The notes: generated by a model not told the origin, from the sequence alone. A stretch of DNA of 55,344 nucleotides from CAYIHX01 sp964363305 (GCA_964363305.1 CAYIHX010000024.1:1-55344); one strand, 5' to 3'. Shown: positions 1 through 11,442, numbered from the stretch's first letter. Made by a program: numbers and translations.

Positions 1-517
1 GGGTTTCGACTTCGACAAACCCATTCTCGTGAAAATAGCTGCGCACCAGATGGTAGAGCTTGGATCGAGTCATCAAATTTTTCTGGAGCTTCGGTCGCCT
101 CAGGTCAAGGTAACGATACTCAAGCCGTTTTTCCTCGCTCGTGTCGACCTGGTCCTCAATTGGAAACACAGGGGTCTCCGCCCGATTAAAGATGACCGCT
201 TCGCTCGCGACCACCTCGATCGCGCCCGTCCCCATCTTTGAGTTCCGCATGGTGCCACGATCCCGAACTTTTCCGCGAACTCCGAGCACCCATTCGCCCC
301 GCGCGGCGTCCCCGATCGCAAACGCCTCCTGAGAAACGCCCGGGTCGAGCACCACTTGAGTCAACCCATCTCGATCACGAAGATCGATAAAAATGCAGCC
401 GCCGTGGTCACGGCGCGACTGGACCCAGCCGAAAAGAACGGTCTCCTTTCCGATGTCGCTTTCGCGAAGCTGCCCACAGGTATGCGTTCTCTTTAGTTCG
501 TCAATGAAACGTGCCAT
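1..517 (-). CDS. aspS: Aspartate--tRNA ligase, N-terminal part (cut by window edge)
   Basis: Charges tRNA-Asp with aspartate in the cytoplasm. About 172 N-terminal residues are visible and the rest lies left of base 1. The translation begins MARFIDELKRTHTCGQLR and continues into the anticodon-binding OB fold (GWVQSRRDHGGCIFIDLRD), then the YRYLDLRRP motif and the start of the class II catalytic core (FHENGFVEVET), which is typical of bacterial-type AspRS. The start is set at the ATG at 517. An in-frame ATG seven codons upstream at 538 is also possible, and neither has a clear ribosome-binding site. The gene is divergent from the one at 553, leaving only 35 bp for both promoters. The family assignment is firm; only the start is uncertain. 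Confidence 0.93.
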   Translation of the reverse strand, partial: MARFIDELKRTHTCGQLRESDIGKETVLFGWVQSRRDHGGCIFIDLRDRDGLTQVVLDPGVSQEAFAIGDAARGEWVLGVRGKVRDRGTMRNSKMGTGAIEVVASEAVIFNRAETPVFPIEDQVDTSEEKRLEYRYLDLRRPKLQKNLMTRSKLYHLVRSYFHENGFVEVET

Positions 518-552
518 GGATGCGTCAAAGGCTAACATGCTAGGCTGAAGAG

Positions 553-1956
553 GTGAAGAAACGATTGGGAAAGGCCTCGTCCATCTTGCACCAGCTCGCG
601 ACATTGCTCGACCGCTCGTTGAGCAAACTGTCATCGTCCGCGCGCCCGGCCGACATTGAGCGCCTGGCCTGCATGATTCACGATGTGATGTCAGCCCGCT
701 GGCGCAACTATCACACGTCGTACCACCTCATCGAGGTTTGCGCCCCCCTTCGGGATCCAATCGAAATTCTTGCCGCCCTTGGTCATGACCTCGTTTACAC
801 CCAAGTCGATCGGCGTATCCACCCGCGGCTCGAAGCGGCTCTCCGAGGATTCAAGCTGAACGATCAGTGCGAAGCTCACCGAACCTCGACTGGAGCGGAC
901 CCCCTACCGGCAGGCGATCTTTCCCCCCTGATTTTTGAAATTTTTGGGCAGGAGGAAACGAGCCTTCTTCGTCCCCACCTGGGCGGAAACGAGCTCCTGA
1001 GCGCGCTAGCCTGGTGTGACCTCCTCAGTCCCTACCTCAAACCCGAACAACTCTTGGGCATTGCTCTTTGTATCGAGGCCACCATTCCTTTTAGGGCGGT
1101 ATCCTCCACTCTCGATCTTCCCAGTTCACGCCTTCGAAACCGACTCCTTAAAATGATCGAACACCATCCTCACCCCTCGCTCCAAAAACTCGAACTCGAG
1201 CCTGCCATTCGCCGGTCAGTCAACGTGGGTAACGCCGACGTCTGCGGCCTGGGGTACGATCCGCTCGGAGTTTTTCTCAACAAGAGCTGGCAGGTCATCG
1301 TTGAAGGAAATCCGATTTTCAATAACCCTCTCTACAGCGCGCGCGACTACCGCATGGCGATCGCCCGGATGGAGGCCTTCTTCAGCAGCGTCATCCCAGA
1401 GACGATCTTCGGCCACGATGGAAGCTCTGATTCGATTCGCCGGTACCAGGCTTCCTCACGAAAGGCGCGAACCAACCTGCAGCACGGAATCCACTATCTT
1501 GAATCAAAAATTCTTGAGCTCGCATTCTTCGACTCCCTGTGCGCCCTCACGGGCGGGGACGCCCCGCTCCTCCTCTTTTTCGGGGAGCCCTACTCAAAAC
1601 GGGGCCAATGGTATTTTCCGATCGAAAGCCATCTCCGTATGCAGATCCAAACGCCCGTTCGATCAGATCCTATTTTAAAGCTTTTGGCCCTCGGACGGAG
1701 CTCAAAGAACGCACCCGGTTTCGACATCTCTCGTTCCCCGGTTTCGGCACTCATTCATGCCCAACTGAAACCCGAGCAACGCGAAGCCCTGACCGTTTTG
1801 CGAAGAAAGTTCGAAAAAGGAGACCTCAGCCCTCTCCACTTTCTCGGAAGCTACCCAAAAAAAATTCTGATCCCCCTCCTCAAGGCCTCCGCGAAGATCG
1901 CAACCACCCGCTCCCCTGAAATTCTCGCGCTGGCACGAACCCTCAGTGAAGCTTGA
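553..1956 (+). CDS. Uncharacterised protein with an HD-phosphohydrolase-like N-terminal motif
   Basis: This is a 467-residue soluble protein with no signal peptide. Residues 50-86 read RNYHTSYHLIEV followed by ALGHDLVYTQVD. The spacing of His54, His58 and the His78-Asp79 pair resembles predicted metal-dependent HD-superfamily phosphohydrolases (R-x-YH-x(3)-H ... HD-x-x-Y). The remaining 380 residues match nothing I recognise. The start is GTG at 553, directly behind a GAAGAGG stretch that is too close to be a normal ribosome-binding site. The 3' end overlaps the convergent FliG-like gene by 14 bp. The HD assignment is inference from motif spacing; the substrate is unknown. Confidence 0.7.
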   Translation: MKKRLGKASSILHQLATLLDRSLSKLSSSARPADIERLACMIHDVMSARWRNYHTSYHLIEVCAPLRDPIEILAALGHDLVYTQVDRRIHPRLEAALRGFKLNDQCEAHRTSTGADPLPAGDLSPLIFEIFGQEETSLLRPHLGGNELLSALAWCDLLSPYLKPEQLLGIALCIEATIPFRAVSSTLDLPSSRLRNRLLKMIEHHPHPSLQKLELEPAIRRSVNVGNADVCGLGYDPLGVFLNKSWQVIVEGNPIFNNPLYSARDYRMAIARMEAFFSSVIPETIFGHDGSSDSIRRYQASSRKARTNLQHGIHYLESKILELAFFDSLCALTGGDAPLLLFFGEPYSKRGQWYFPIESHLRMQIQTPVRSDPILKLLALGRSSKNAPGFDISRSPVSALIHAQLKPEQREALTVLRRKFEKGDLSPLHFLGSYPKKILIPLLKASAKIATTRSPEILALARTLSEA

Positions 1957-2353
1957 CCTGTCCATCCGCTGCAAGTTTCAGGACCAGCATCGCCAAGTCG
2001 TGACGCGCATCTTCAACTGCGGTGAGCCGCTGCGGTCCCAGTCCGCGAACCTCATCCCGAAGCGCCTCTGCGGCCCGACCAGAAAGGGCTCCGTCGATCA
2101 GAGCCAGGAGCTCCCGCGAGAGTCCGCGTAACGCCAGTGCGAGCTTCCTCTGCGGGACGAGCCGGAGGACCTTCTGCAACTCCTCGCTGGGAATTTTTAA
2201 AAGCTCCTCGAAAGTGAACATCCGATCGCGAATCTTCCGGGCCACCTCCGGCTCCCGACGCTCGATATCCCCCATGATTCTCTCGCGTGTGGCTTCATCG
2301 AGAAGATTCATCATCTCCGCGACTTCTTTGATCCCGTCGATTCGCTTTCCCAT
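1943..2353 (-). CDS. Free-standing FliG C-terminal-domain protein
   Basis: The 136 residues align end to end with the C-terminal half of the flagellar switch protein FliG. They contain the middle-domain-like MFTFEELLKIPSEELQKVLR segment, the LALALRGLSRELLALIDGAL helix pair, SGRAAEALRDEVRGLGP, and a final RLTAVEDARHDLAMLVLKLA helix. In FliG this region carries the charged torque helix that meets MotA. The FliG N-terminal domain, which attaches to FliF, is absent, and no flagellar gene is near. It lies 26 bp downstream of the phosphatase gene on the same strand and is probably co-transcribed. It may be a motor accessory or a repurposed scaffold; the role is unknown. Confidence 0.75.
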   Translation of the reverse strand: MGKRIDGIKEVAEMMNLLDEATRERIMGDIERREPEVARKIRDRMFTFEELLKIPSEELQKVLRLVPQRKLALALRGLSRELLALIDGALSGRAAEALRDEVRGLGPQRLTAVEDARHDLAMLVLKLAADGQVKLH

Positions 2354-2379
2354 GGGTACCAGTCCCGTTTCTCCGAAAA

Positions 2380-3513
2380 TTACCAGGATCGTCTAGCCGC
2401 ATCCGTTCGAAAAGACTGAAGAACCTTGTTCGCGGCGGTCGAACGAAGCTCATACAAGACCTGAGGAACCTGGCCGCTCCAGTCGAAAGTCAGAAGACCA
2501 TAGTGGTTCTCCGTGACTGTCGAACCCTGTCGGTATCGATTCTTAGCAAACGCCACGCCGATCCCCGCATGGGTCAGTCCACTGGCTGTGACCTCATCCA
2601 ACACCTTGCCGTAGGCCGCATCATCCCACCGGGAGATCTCGCCGAAGTGAACATCTCCACTCAGAAAAATAACCTTCTCCGGCAGCGGGCGAACGAGATC
2701 AAGCAATCGGCTTTTCGAAACAGGAAACTCCTCCCAACGGTCGCCATGGCTCTCAAAAGGAAGAAACTCCGTACTGGAAGCAATCACCGTCACGGCCGGC
2801 TCCGCCCCGAGGGCAAGCTCATGCTCGAGCCATTTCCACTGCGCTTCACCCAACACTTCCGCGTCGACTCCAGGTTTTCTGAAATACCGCAGATCGAGCA
2901 CGATCAGGCGAATCTGGCGATCCGCCGGACCGAAGCGATAAGTCCAATAGACCCCCTTCTGCTCCCGACGAGGGCTATCCTTGGGCTCGTCGAGAAAATC
3001 CAGAAGAAGGCGCTGACTGGCTACCTTGTCTCGAAACTCCTCACCGACATCGTTACGGCCATAATCGTGATCGTCCCACACTCCGACAATCGCAGTGTTC
3101 TTCCGAAACGCCGCGTAAGCTGGGCTGCTTTTCACATGATTATACTCGTTCTGCCGTAGCCATGCCGGCAAACCGTCAGCATAAATAATGTCACCAGTCC
3201 AAACCCAGACATCAGGCCGCAGCGCATCGATGTTCGCGAAATATTTTTGTGAAAGGCGCTGAAAATTGCAGGATCCGAAGGCCAGCTTCTTCACCTCACT
3301 GCCGAAATAGGTCGTCGAAGAACTCCCCTCATACTTCACCCGATCTTGATTGCTGAACGCATCCAGATAAGGACCGATGACCGTGCGCTCGGCTGAGGCG
3401 ACTTCCTTCTCGTCCACTCGATACTGAAAATGGCTATCGCCGATGATATCAGCAGAAGCCATCGAACCGAAGAAACCGAAAAGCCCAAAAAGTGGCACTA
3501 GAACGAAGATCAT
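2380..3513 (-). CDS. PhoD-like metallophosphatase, exported
   Basis: This is a predicted secreted phosphodiesterase or alkaline phosphatase of the PhoD-like family, acting outside the cytoplasm. The metal-site signatures are in order: FGSCN followed by VWTGDIIYADG, then VGVWDDHDYGRND, and near the C-terminus FLSGDVHFGE. I place the start at the ATG at 3513, giving 377 residues and a hydrophobic export signal (FVLVPLFGLFGFFGSMASA), with an AGGGGG ribosome-binding site about 8 nt upstream. The longer reading frame to 3723 has no such signal at its front. The PhoD family usually has a Tat signal, but no twin arginine is seen here. It sits between a lipoprotein gene and the FliG-like gene on the same strand. 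Confidence 0.85.
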   Translation of the reverse strand: MIFVLVPLFGLFGFFGSMASADIIGDSHFQYRVDEKEVASAERTVIGPYLDAFSNQDRVKYEGSSSTTYFGSEVKKLAFGSCNFQRLSQKYFANIDALRPDVWVWTGDIIYADGLPAWLRQNEYNHVKSSPAYAAFRKNTAIVGVWDDHDYGRNDVGEEFRDKVASQRLLLDFLDEPKDSPRREQKGVYWTYRFGPADRQIRLIVLDLRYFRKPGVDAEVLGEAQWKWLEHELALGAEPAVTVIASSTEFLPFESHGDRWEEFPVSKSRLLDLVRPLPEKVIFLSGDVHFGEISRWDDAAYGKVLDEVTASGLTHAGIGVAFAKNRYRQGSTVTENHYGLLTFDWSGQVPQVLYELRSTAANKVLQSFRTDAARRSW

Positions 3514-3578
3514 CAGAACGTCCCCCTGGATGCCCCCTGCCCTAACCCAACGACTTCGCCCCGGCCAATTGAAATTTC

Positions 3579-4154
3579 TTATTCGAAAGGATGATGACGC
3601 GCCATGATGACCCATGCGTAGAGGGACGGCCCGGGAGTACGTGTTTGACCCAGCGAGTAAGCGTCGACCCGCGCAAACCAGGAAAACAAAATCCCGTTGC
3701 CCAATGACCAACGTCGATGCCATTCCCCGCGCGTCAACGCAGCCAAAGGAGCTTCTGTCGAATCGAAGTTAGAGACAACCGGCTCTTGAAAATGATCGCG
3801 CAACAGTGAATCAAGACGAATGACGCGATCCACATCCGGAGTCAATGCTCGCTGCTCCCAACGCAATTCGTACGCTCTCCCCTGAGAAAACCGAACGAAC
3901 AACTCACCCTTCTGATCCGGAAAAACAGGAATCGCAAAATCCGGGCACGAAACCTCGAGCAATTCATCGCCCTTCCAGGTCGTCCTACGCCCAGCGCATT
4001 GCACCTTAACGGCCGCCCTCGACGATAAATCGCCGAGTTCAACCGGGAAAAAACCGCGAACCGGCCTTCCACTCACCGCCTGAAGCGGAGACTCCTCCGA
4101 GCAGGCCACGAGTGTAAAAATGACACCTAGTGTCGTAATCATTCGGCCGAACAT
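3579..4154 (-). CDS. Putative lipoprotein of unknown function
   Basis: This is a 191-residue protein. The N-terminus MFGRMITTLGVIFTLVACSEES is a lipoprotein signal with lipobox LVAC, so it should be lipid-anchored in the envelope. An internal Met at position 5 (4142) would also give a normal signal peptide. The mature part has no family I recognise; it contains two further Cys residues and a Trp/Arg-rich C-terminal third. It is the first gene of a minus-strand group with the phosphatase (65 bp gap) and the FliG-like gene, and it diverges from sucA. Confidence 0.65.
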   Translation of the reverse strand: MFGRMITTLGVIFTLVACSEESPLQAVSGRPVRGFFPVELGDLSSRAAVKVQCAGRRTTWKGDELLEVSCPDFAIPVFPDQKGELFVRFSQGRAYELRWEQRALTPDVDRVIRLDSLLRDHFQEPVVSNFDSTEAPLAALTRGEWHRRWSLGNGILFSWFARVDAYSLGQTRTPGPSLYAWVIMARHHPFE

Positions 4155-4202
4155 TGCAGCCCAGCCTACCCTGAACCTGCCGCCAAAAGAAACGAGATCG
4201 CC

Positions 4203-4232
4203 TTGACGCCCTTGCTACAGGAATTCTATTGC
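4203..4232 (+). promoter_or_regulatory. Candidate sigma-70 promoter for sucA operon
   Basis: TTGACG at 4203-4208 is followed after 18 bp by TATTGC at 4227-4232, about 60 bp before the GTG start of sucA. The -35 hexamer matches consensus at five of six positions and the -10 is weaker. It lies in the 137-bp gap between the divergent lipoprotein and sucA. Prediction by eye only. Confidence 0.35.
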
Positions 4233-4291
4233 TGAGGGGTTCATTCCGCCGTTGAGAAACCAGGGAAATTTCCCGTAGAATAGACACCACT

Positions 4292-7033
<2,742 letters not shown>

Positions 7034-7075
7034 CAGTGTTCGCGCCTCAAAAATCACGATATCGTAGTCACCACT

Positions 7076-8239
7076 ATGAAGCACAATGTGTTGGCGCCGA
7101 GCGTCGGCGAATCAATCACCGAAGTCAGCATTCTCAAATGGGCGAAGCAGTCGGGAGAAGCTGTAAAAAAAGGCGATCTCCTGCTCGAAATTGAGTCGGA
7201 TAAAGCGACGGTTGAAATCGTCGCGGAGACATCGGGAGTGATCACCCATCTCAAGCCCGCAGGGGAAAGAATCCCGATCGGCGCCGTAGTAGGCGTCATT
7301 GACGATGAGGGCAAAGCGACCGCGACGTCCGTGCCTTCGACCGCGAAGGCGCTTCCCACTTCAAGCGCTGCGGCGCCGGCCGCCATCGGCACCGGAAGCG
7401 AGGGAGCCTCTCCCTATGCATCCGCCATGCAAACCGTTCCTGGCGCGGCCTATGTTCGCGGGGGCGCCACGCCGAGTTCTGCGTCTCCGCAGGTCGCACC
7501 CGCCGCCAAGGCGAGTCCCTTTCCTCCTTATGTGGATCAGCCCGGCGATCGCCGCGTCCCCATGTCCATGCTTCGCACTCGAATCGCGGAGCGACTGAAG
7601 GGCGCGCAAGAAGTCGCCGCCATTCTCACGACTTTCAATGAAGTCGACATGGGAGCCGTAATGAAGCTGCGCACGCAGCACAAAGAGAGCTTCAAATCCA
7701 AGCACGGAACCGGCTTAAGCTTCATGTCTTTCTTCGCCAAGGCTTCGGTGCTGGCGCTCAAGGCAGTCCCCGAAGTCAACGCGCTCATGGATAAACGCGA
7801 TATCGTCTACCACGATTACATCGATTTGGGCATTGCCGTCGGGACAGAACGCGGCCTCATGGTGCCGGTGGTTCGAAACGCCGGCAACCTCTCGTTCGTC
7901 GAACTCGAGAAGAAGATCGCGGAACTCGCCATCAAGGGCCGCGACGGCAAACTCTCGATCGCCGAACTCTCCGGTGGAACGTTTACGATCTCCAACGGCG
8001 GGACCTATGGCTCGCTTCTTTCCACCCCCATTCTCAACCCCCCTCAAAGTGGAATCCTCGGAATGCATAAAATCCAGGATCGACCCGTGGCGATGAACGG
8101 AAAAATCGAAATTCGCCCGATGATGTACCTCGCCCTGTCCTACGACCATCGGATCATCGACGGCAAGGGGGCGGTTACCTGGTTGATCGCCGTGAAGGAT
8201 GCTCTCGAAAACCCCGAGAAGCTCGGGCTCGAATTCTAA
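7076..8239 (+). CDS. sucB: 2-oxoglutarate dehydrogenase E2, dihydrolipoyl succinyltransferase
   Basis: This is the core of the 2-oxoglutarate dehydrogenase complex and transfers succinyl from lipoate to CoA. The 387 residues comprise a lipoyl domain (1-78) with lipoyl Lys43 in the SDKAT motif, an Ala/Pro/Ser-rich linker (about 79-150), and an acetyltransferase-type catalytic domain from about 155 with the active-site motif HRIIDG (His358, Asp362). The catalytic domain starts almost directly with RRVPMSMLRTRIAERL. I find no peripheral subunit-binding domain between linker and catalytic domain, where bacterial E2 proteins normally bind E3. Family identity is clear, and a pyruvate or branched-chain role is made unlikely by the sucA neighbour. 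Confidence 0.95.
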   Translation: MKHNVLAPSVGESITEVSILKWAKQSGEAVKKGDLLLEIESDKATVEIVAETSGVITHLKPAGERIPIGAVVGVIDDEGKATATSVPSTAKALPTSSAAAPAAIGTGSEGASPYASAMQTVPGAAYVRGGATPSSASPQVAPAAKASPFPPYVDQPGDRRVPMSMLRTRIAERLKGAQEVAAILTTFNEVDMGAVMKLRTQHKESFKSKHGTGLSFMSFFAKASVLALKAVPEVNALMDKRDIVYHDYIDLGIAVGTERGLMVPVVRNAGNLSFVELEKKIAELAIKGRDGKLSIAELSGGTFTISNGGTYGSLLSTPILNPPQSGILGMHKIQDRPVAMNGKIEIRPMMYLALSYDHRIIDGKGAVTWLIAVKDALENPEKLGLEF

Positions 8240-8253
8240 AAAAGGAGTGAAGC

Positions 8254-9675
8254 ATGGCCACCGCGGAAAATTTTGACCTGATCGTGATCGGCTCGGGACC
8301 AGCTGGCTACGCCGCCGCCATCAAAGCTTCCCAGCTCGGCCTGAAAACGATCTGCATCGAGAAAAGAAAGACGCTTGGCGGCACTTGCCTCAATATCGGC
8401 TGCATTCCATCGAAAGCGCTGCTCGAATCGAGCGAAAATTATTCCAATGCGAAGCATAAGTTCTTAAAACATGGCATTATCGTCGGCGATCTTCAGGTTG
8501 ACCTCCCGGCCATGATGAAGCGAAAAGACACCGTCGTTCGGCAACTGACCACCGGCATTGCGGGCTTGTTCAAGAAATACAAGGTCGAGAGCGCCTTCGG
8601 TCAGGGTCGGTTCATCGGAAAACAAGGCGAGCTCAAGCAGGTTGAGGTAGTCGGCGAGAGCGGGAGCCGACTCCTGCAAGCCCCGAGGGTGATTATCGCC
8701 ACCGGGAGTGAACCGGTGGAGCTGCCCTTTCTCAAGTTCGACGAGAAGAAGATTCTGAGCTCAACCGGTGCGCTGGAGCTCAAGGAGATCCCCCGCCATT
8801 TCGTCGTAGTCGGAGGCGGCATCATCGGGCTTGAGATGGGCTCCGTCTGGGGTCGCCTCGGCGCAAAGGTCACGGTCATCGAGTTTCAAAACCGACTCAC
8901 CCCTGGCCTCGACGCTCAAATGTCGGAGGAGCTGCGCAAAACGCTGATCAAGCAGGGCTTTGAGTTTAAGCTGGGCCACAAATGTCTCGGCGCGACGCCC
9001 AATGGCCAGGGGCTGAGCGTTCAAATTGAGGAGATCGCCACCGGAACGCAGTCGACGCTCGAGGCGGACTGCGTTCTCGTCGCAACGGGACGCCGCCCCT
9101 TCACTCAGAATCTCGGATTGGAAACCGTCGGACTCTCAACGGACCAGTCCGGAAAGATCGCGGTCGGTGCCCAGTGGCAAACTTCCTCGCCGGGGATTTT
9201 TGCCGTAGGTGATGTCATCGATGGACCGATGCTCGCTCACAAGGCCACCGAGGAGGGCGTCGCTTGCGCCGAATCCATGACCGGCCGCAAGCCACACATC
9301 AATTACTGGGCTATTCCGAACGTCCTCTATACCTGGCCCGAGCTAGCGGCCGTTGGAATGACCGAAGAAGAAGCCAGAGCCCGCGGGCTCGAGGTCAGGA
9401 CGAGCACCTTCCCGTACTCGGTGAATGGTCGCGCGAAGGCCATGGAAGAAACCGAAGGACTCGTTAAAATCGTTGGAAATGCAAAGACCGGCGATCTCCT
9501 CGGTCTTCACATCCTCGGCGCGCGCGCCGGGGAGATGATTCACGAGGGCGCGGTCGCCATAGAGTTTGGCGCGAAGGTAAGCGACCTGGGGAATACCTCG
9601 CATGCCCATCCGACACTCGGCGAAATCATCAAGGAAGCGGCGCTTTCCTTCGACAAAAGGCAGATTCACCTCTAA
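8254..9675 (+). CDS. lpdA: Dihydrolipoyl dehydrogenase (E3)
   Basis: This is a flavoprotein disulfide reductase that reoxidises the dihydrolipoyl groups of E2 and reduces NAD+. It has 473 residues, as is usual. An FAD-binding GSGPAGYAA lies near residue 13, the redox disulfide is in GGTCLNIGCIPSK (Cys45, Cys50), the NAD-binding VVGGGIIGLEMG lies near 185, and the C-terminal catalytic His/Glu pair is in HAHPTLGEI (His452, Glu457). AAGGAG stands 8 nt before the ATG at 8254. It follows sucB by 14 bp, so E1, E2 and E3 are encoded together, and its product may also serve pyruvate dehydrogenase. Confidence 0.97.
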   Translation: MATAENFDLIVIGSGPAGYAAAIKASQLGLKTICIEKRKTLGGTCLNIGCIPSKALLESSENYSNAKHKFLKHGIIVGDLQVDLPAMMKRKDTVVRQLTTGIAGLFKKYKVESAFGQGRFIGKQGELKQVEVVGESGSRLLQAPRVIIATGSEPVELPFLKFDEKKILSSTGALELKEIPRHFVVVGGGIIGLEMGSVWGRLGAKVTVIEFQNRLTPGLDAQMSEELRKTLIKQGFEFKLGHKCLGATPNGQGLSVQIEEIATGTQSTLEADCVLVATGRRPFTQNLGLETVGLSTDQSGKIAVGAQWQTSSPGIFAVGDVIDGPMLAHKATEEGVACAESMTGRKPHINYWAIPNVLYTWPELAAVGMTEEEARARGLEVRTSTFPYSVNGRAKAMEETEGLVKIVGNAKTGDLLGLHILGARAGEMIHEGAVAIEFGAKVSDLGNTSHAHPTLGEIIKEAALSFDKRQIHL

Positions 9676-9677
9676 AC

Positions 9678-10097
9678 ATGGATACCTCATGCGTCTCCGA
9701 TAGCGACCTTTTAAACAGCGCCCTCTTCGAGTCGATCACGCTCCACGCGACCGTGAAGAACAAGACGACGATGAAGAATGTCGAGCCAACGGATACCTGT
9801 CCGATCTCGGTAGAGGAAATCATCGAAAATGGAATCATCCTCACTACACCGGGCCCCAGTTTCGCCCGTGAGCACAAAGTAGCCGTTCACCTTGAGCCGC
9901 GCGGGACACGAGAGGCGAAGCCGCACATCTTTATTGGCCATGGCAAGGTGCGAGAGCTGGTCACCTTTCCCGATGGTTCCGAGAAAGTCGTGATCGAATG
10001 GAGCCAGTTCGACCAGGAGTCTTGGGACATCATGTGGCAGGTCTTTGACCAGCGACAGAAAGAAATCGATCAATTTTTGTCGCAGGTGAAGGGCTAA
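9678..10097 (+). CDS. Conserved small protein of unknown function
   Basis: This is a 139-residue cytoplasmic protein with no signal peptide or membrane segment. The first 45 residues are polar and low in structure. The rest looks beta-rich (HKVAVHLEPRG, KPHIFIGHGKVREL, KVVIEWSQFDQESWDIMWQVF) and ends in a helix. A PilZ-like fold is conceivable but the c-di-GMP motif is not present. It starts 2 bp after the lpdA stop and ends 1 bp before the receiver-TPR gene, so it is almost certainly co-transcribed with both. I do not recognise the family. Confidence 0.65.
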   Translation: MDTSCVSDSDLLNSALFESITLHATVKNKTTMKNVEPTDTCPISVEEIIENGIILTTPGPSFAREHKVAVHLEPRGTREAKPHIFIGHGKVRELVTFPDGSEKVVIEWSQFDQESWDIMWQVFDQRQKEIDQFLSQVKG

Positions 10098-10098
10098 G

Positions 10099-11433
10099 AT
10101 GCAAAAATCCCCTGAAGATATTTTCCGAAAATTCATCTCGACCAGGAAAATCCTGATCGCTGACGGAAGCGCCACCCAACGCTCCTCCCTCGGAATGATC
10201 CTCTCCGAAGCGGGAGCCAGCGGAAGCCTCATCAAACTCGCGTCCAACTATGCGGACGCCATGACGGAGATGGATGCCCACCAACCCAACATCGTCCTCT
10301 GCGATTATGATCTCGGAACCCGATGCGGACTCGACCTCCTTCAGACTTATCGCGCGCAAAACCCCGACTCGCAGCAATCGCTCTTCATCCTCGTGACCGG
10401 CAACAACTCGCAAACCGCCGTCGCGCGCGCCGCGGAGGAGGACGTCGACACGTTCATTCTCAAGCCTTACAGCTCGAACACGCTCCGAGCCGCCATCATG
10501 AAAGCCGCTCTGGTGAAGATCAATCCTTCGCGGTATTCGACCAAAATCACACAGGGTAAAGCGCTGATGAAGGAAGGCCAGATCGATGAAGCGCTGGCGC
10601 TCTTCAAGGAGGCGGTCAAGCTGGATGAATCCCCCGCGCTCGCTTATTTTTATATCGGCCAGGCAAGCCAGTTCAAAAAAGCCCTCGAGCTCGCGGAAGG
10701 CAGCTACGGAAAGGGCCTCGAGCTGAACAAGATTCACTACAAGTGCATGGTCGGCCTGTTCGATCTTTTCTCAAATCAAAAGCGCCACGCGGATGCGTAT
10801 GACGTCGCCAAGAAAATTTCACAATATTTTCCCGCCAACCCCCAGCGGCTGACTCAGGTTCTAAAACTTGCGATCATGACCCAGAGCTATGAGGACGTGG
10901 AAAAATACTACCAAACCTTCACCAAGATTGATGAGCGGAACGAGGACGTCATCCGCTACGTCTGCGCCGCGCTTGTGGTGTGCGGGAAATACTATCTCCA
11001 GAAGAAGTTCCCCAGTCGGGCCGTTGAGCTGTTCAACAAGGCTGCCGTAACGGGGGCGGGACGTGGAAAAATCCTCGGGGATATCATCACCTCGCTCGTT
11101 GACTTTAAAATGGGGAAAGAAGCGGAGCTGTTCCTGAACCGCTTTCCCTCGGACCAACAGAGCACTCCGCTTTATCACGCCCAAAAACTTCTCATTCTCG
11201 ACGATACCGTACCCGATGGCGCTGGCGGCACCGTGATATCGGCTGGCCGAAATCTGATCTCCAAGGGCATCCAAGATCCGGTGATCTACGAAGTCATGAT
11301 CCGGCGCTCCCTCAAGGAGTCACTCCGGGATGCGGCGGAAACCTTGGTTTTCGACGCGAAGAAGCTATGGCCGGACCGGGCCGCCCGCTTCGACCTCGTC
11401 TATAAAAACAATCTGCCTTTCTCAAAAAAATAG
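10099..11433 (+). CDS. Response-regulator receiver domain fused to TPR repeats
   Basis: This is a 444-residue single-chain signalling protein. Residues 15-130 form a CheY-like receiver: phospho-acceptor Asp69 in VLCDYDLG, Thr100 in FILVTGN, and Lys122 in FILKPY. From about 150 to 330 helical pairs of TPR type follow (GKALMKEGQIDEALALFKEAV and similar). There is no DNA-binding or enzymatic output domain, so output is presumably by protein contact through the TPRs. It ends the sucA-sucB-lpdA transcription unit, with a 1-bp gap to the preceding gene, and ends 9 bp before the convergent gene at 11443. No cognate kinase lies next to it. Confidence 0.88.
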   Translation: MQKSPEDIFRKFISTRKILIADGSATQRSSLGMILSEAGASGSLIKLASNYADAMTEMDAHQPNIVLCDYDLGTRCGLDLLQTYRAQNPDSQQSLFILVTGNNSQTAVARAAEEDVDTFILKPYSSNTLRAAIMKAALVKINPSRYSTKITQGKALMKEGQIDEALALFKEAVKLDESPALAYFYIGQASQFKKALELAEGSYGKGLELNKIHYKCMVGLFDLFSNQKRHADAYDVAKKISQYFPANPQRLTQVLKLAIMTQSYEDVEKYYQTFTKIDERNEDVIRYVCAALVVCGKYYLQKKFPSRAVELFNKAAVTGAGRGKILGDIITSLVDFKMGKEAELFLNRFPSDQQSTPLYHAQKLLILDDTVPDGAGGTVISAGRNLISKGIQDPVIYEVMIRRSLKESLRDAAETLVFDAKKLWPDRAARFDLVYKNNLPFSKK

Positions 11434-11442
11434 CTGAACGGC

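Noticed and set aside
3514..3723. N-terminal extension of the PhoD-like gene
   Set aside because: It precedes the export signal and a good ribosome-binding site at 3513; the extension looks like read-through of untranslated DNA.
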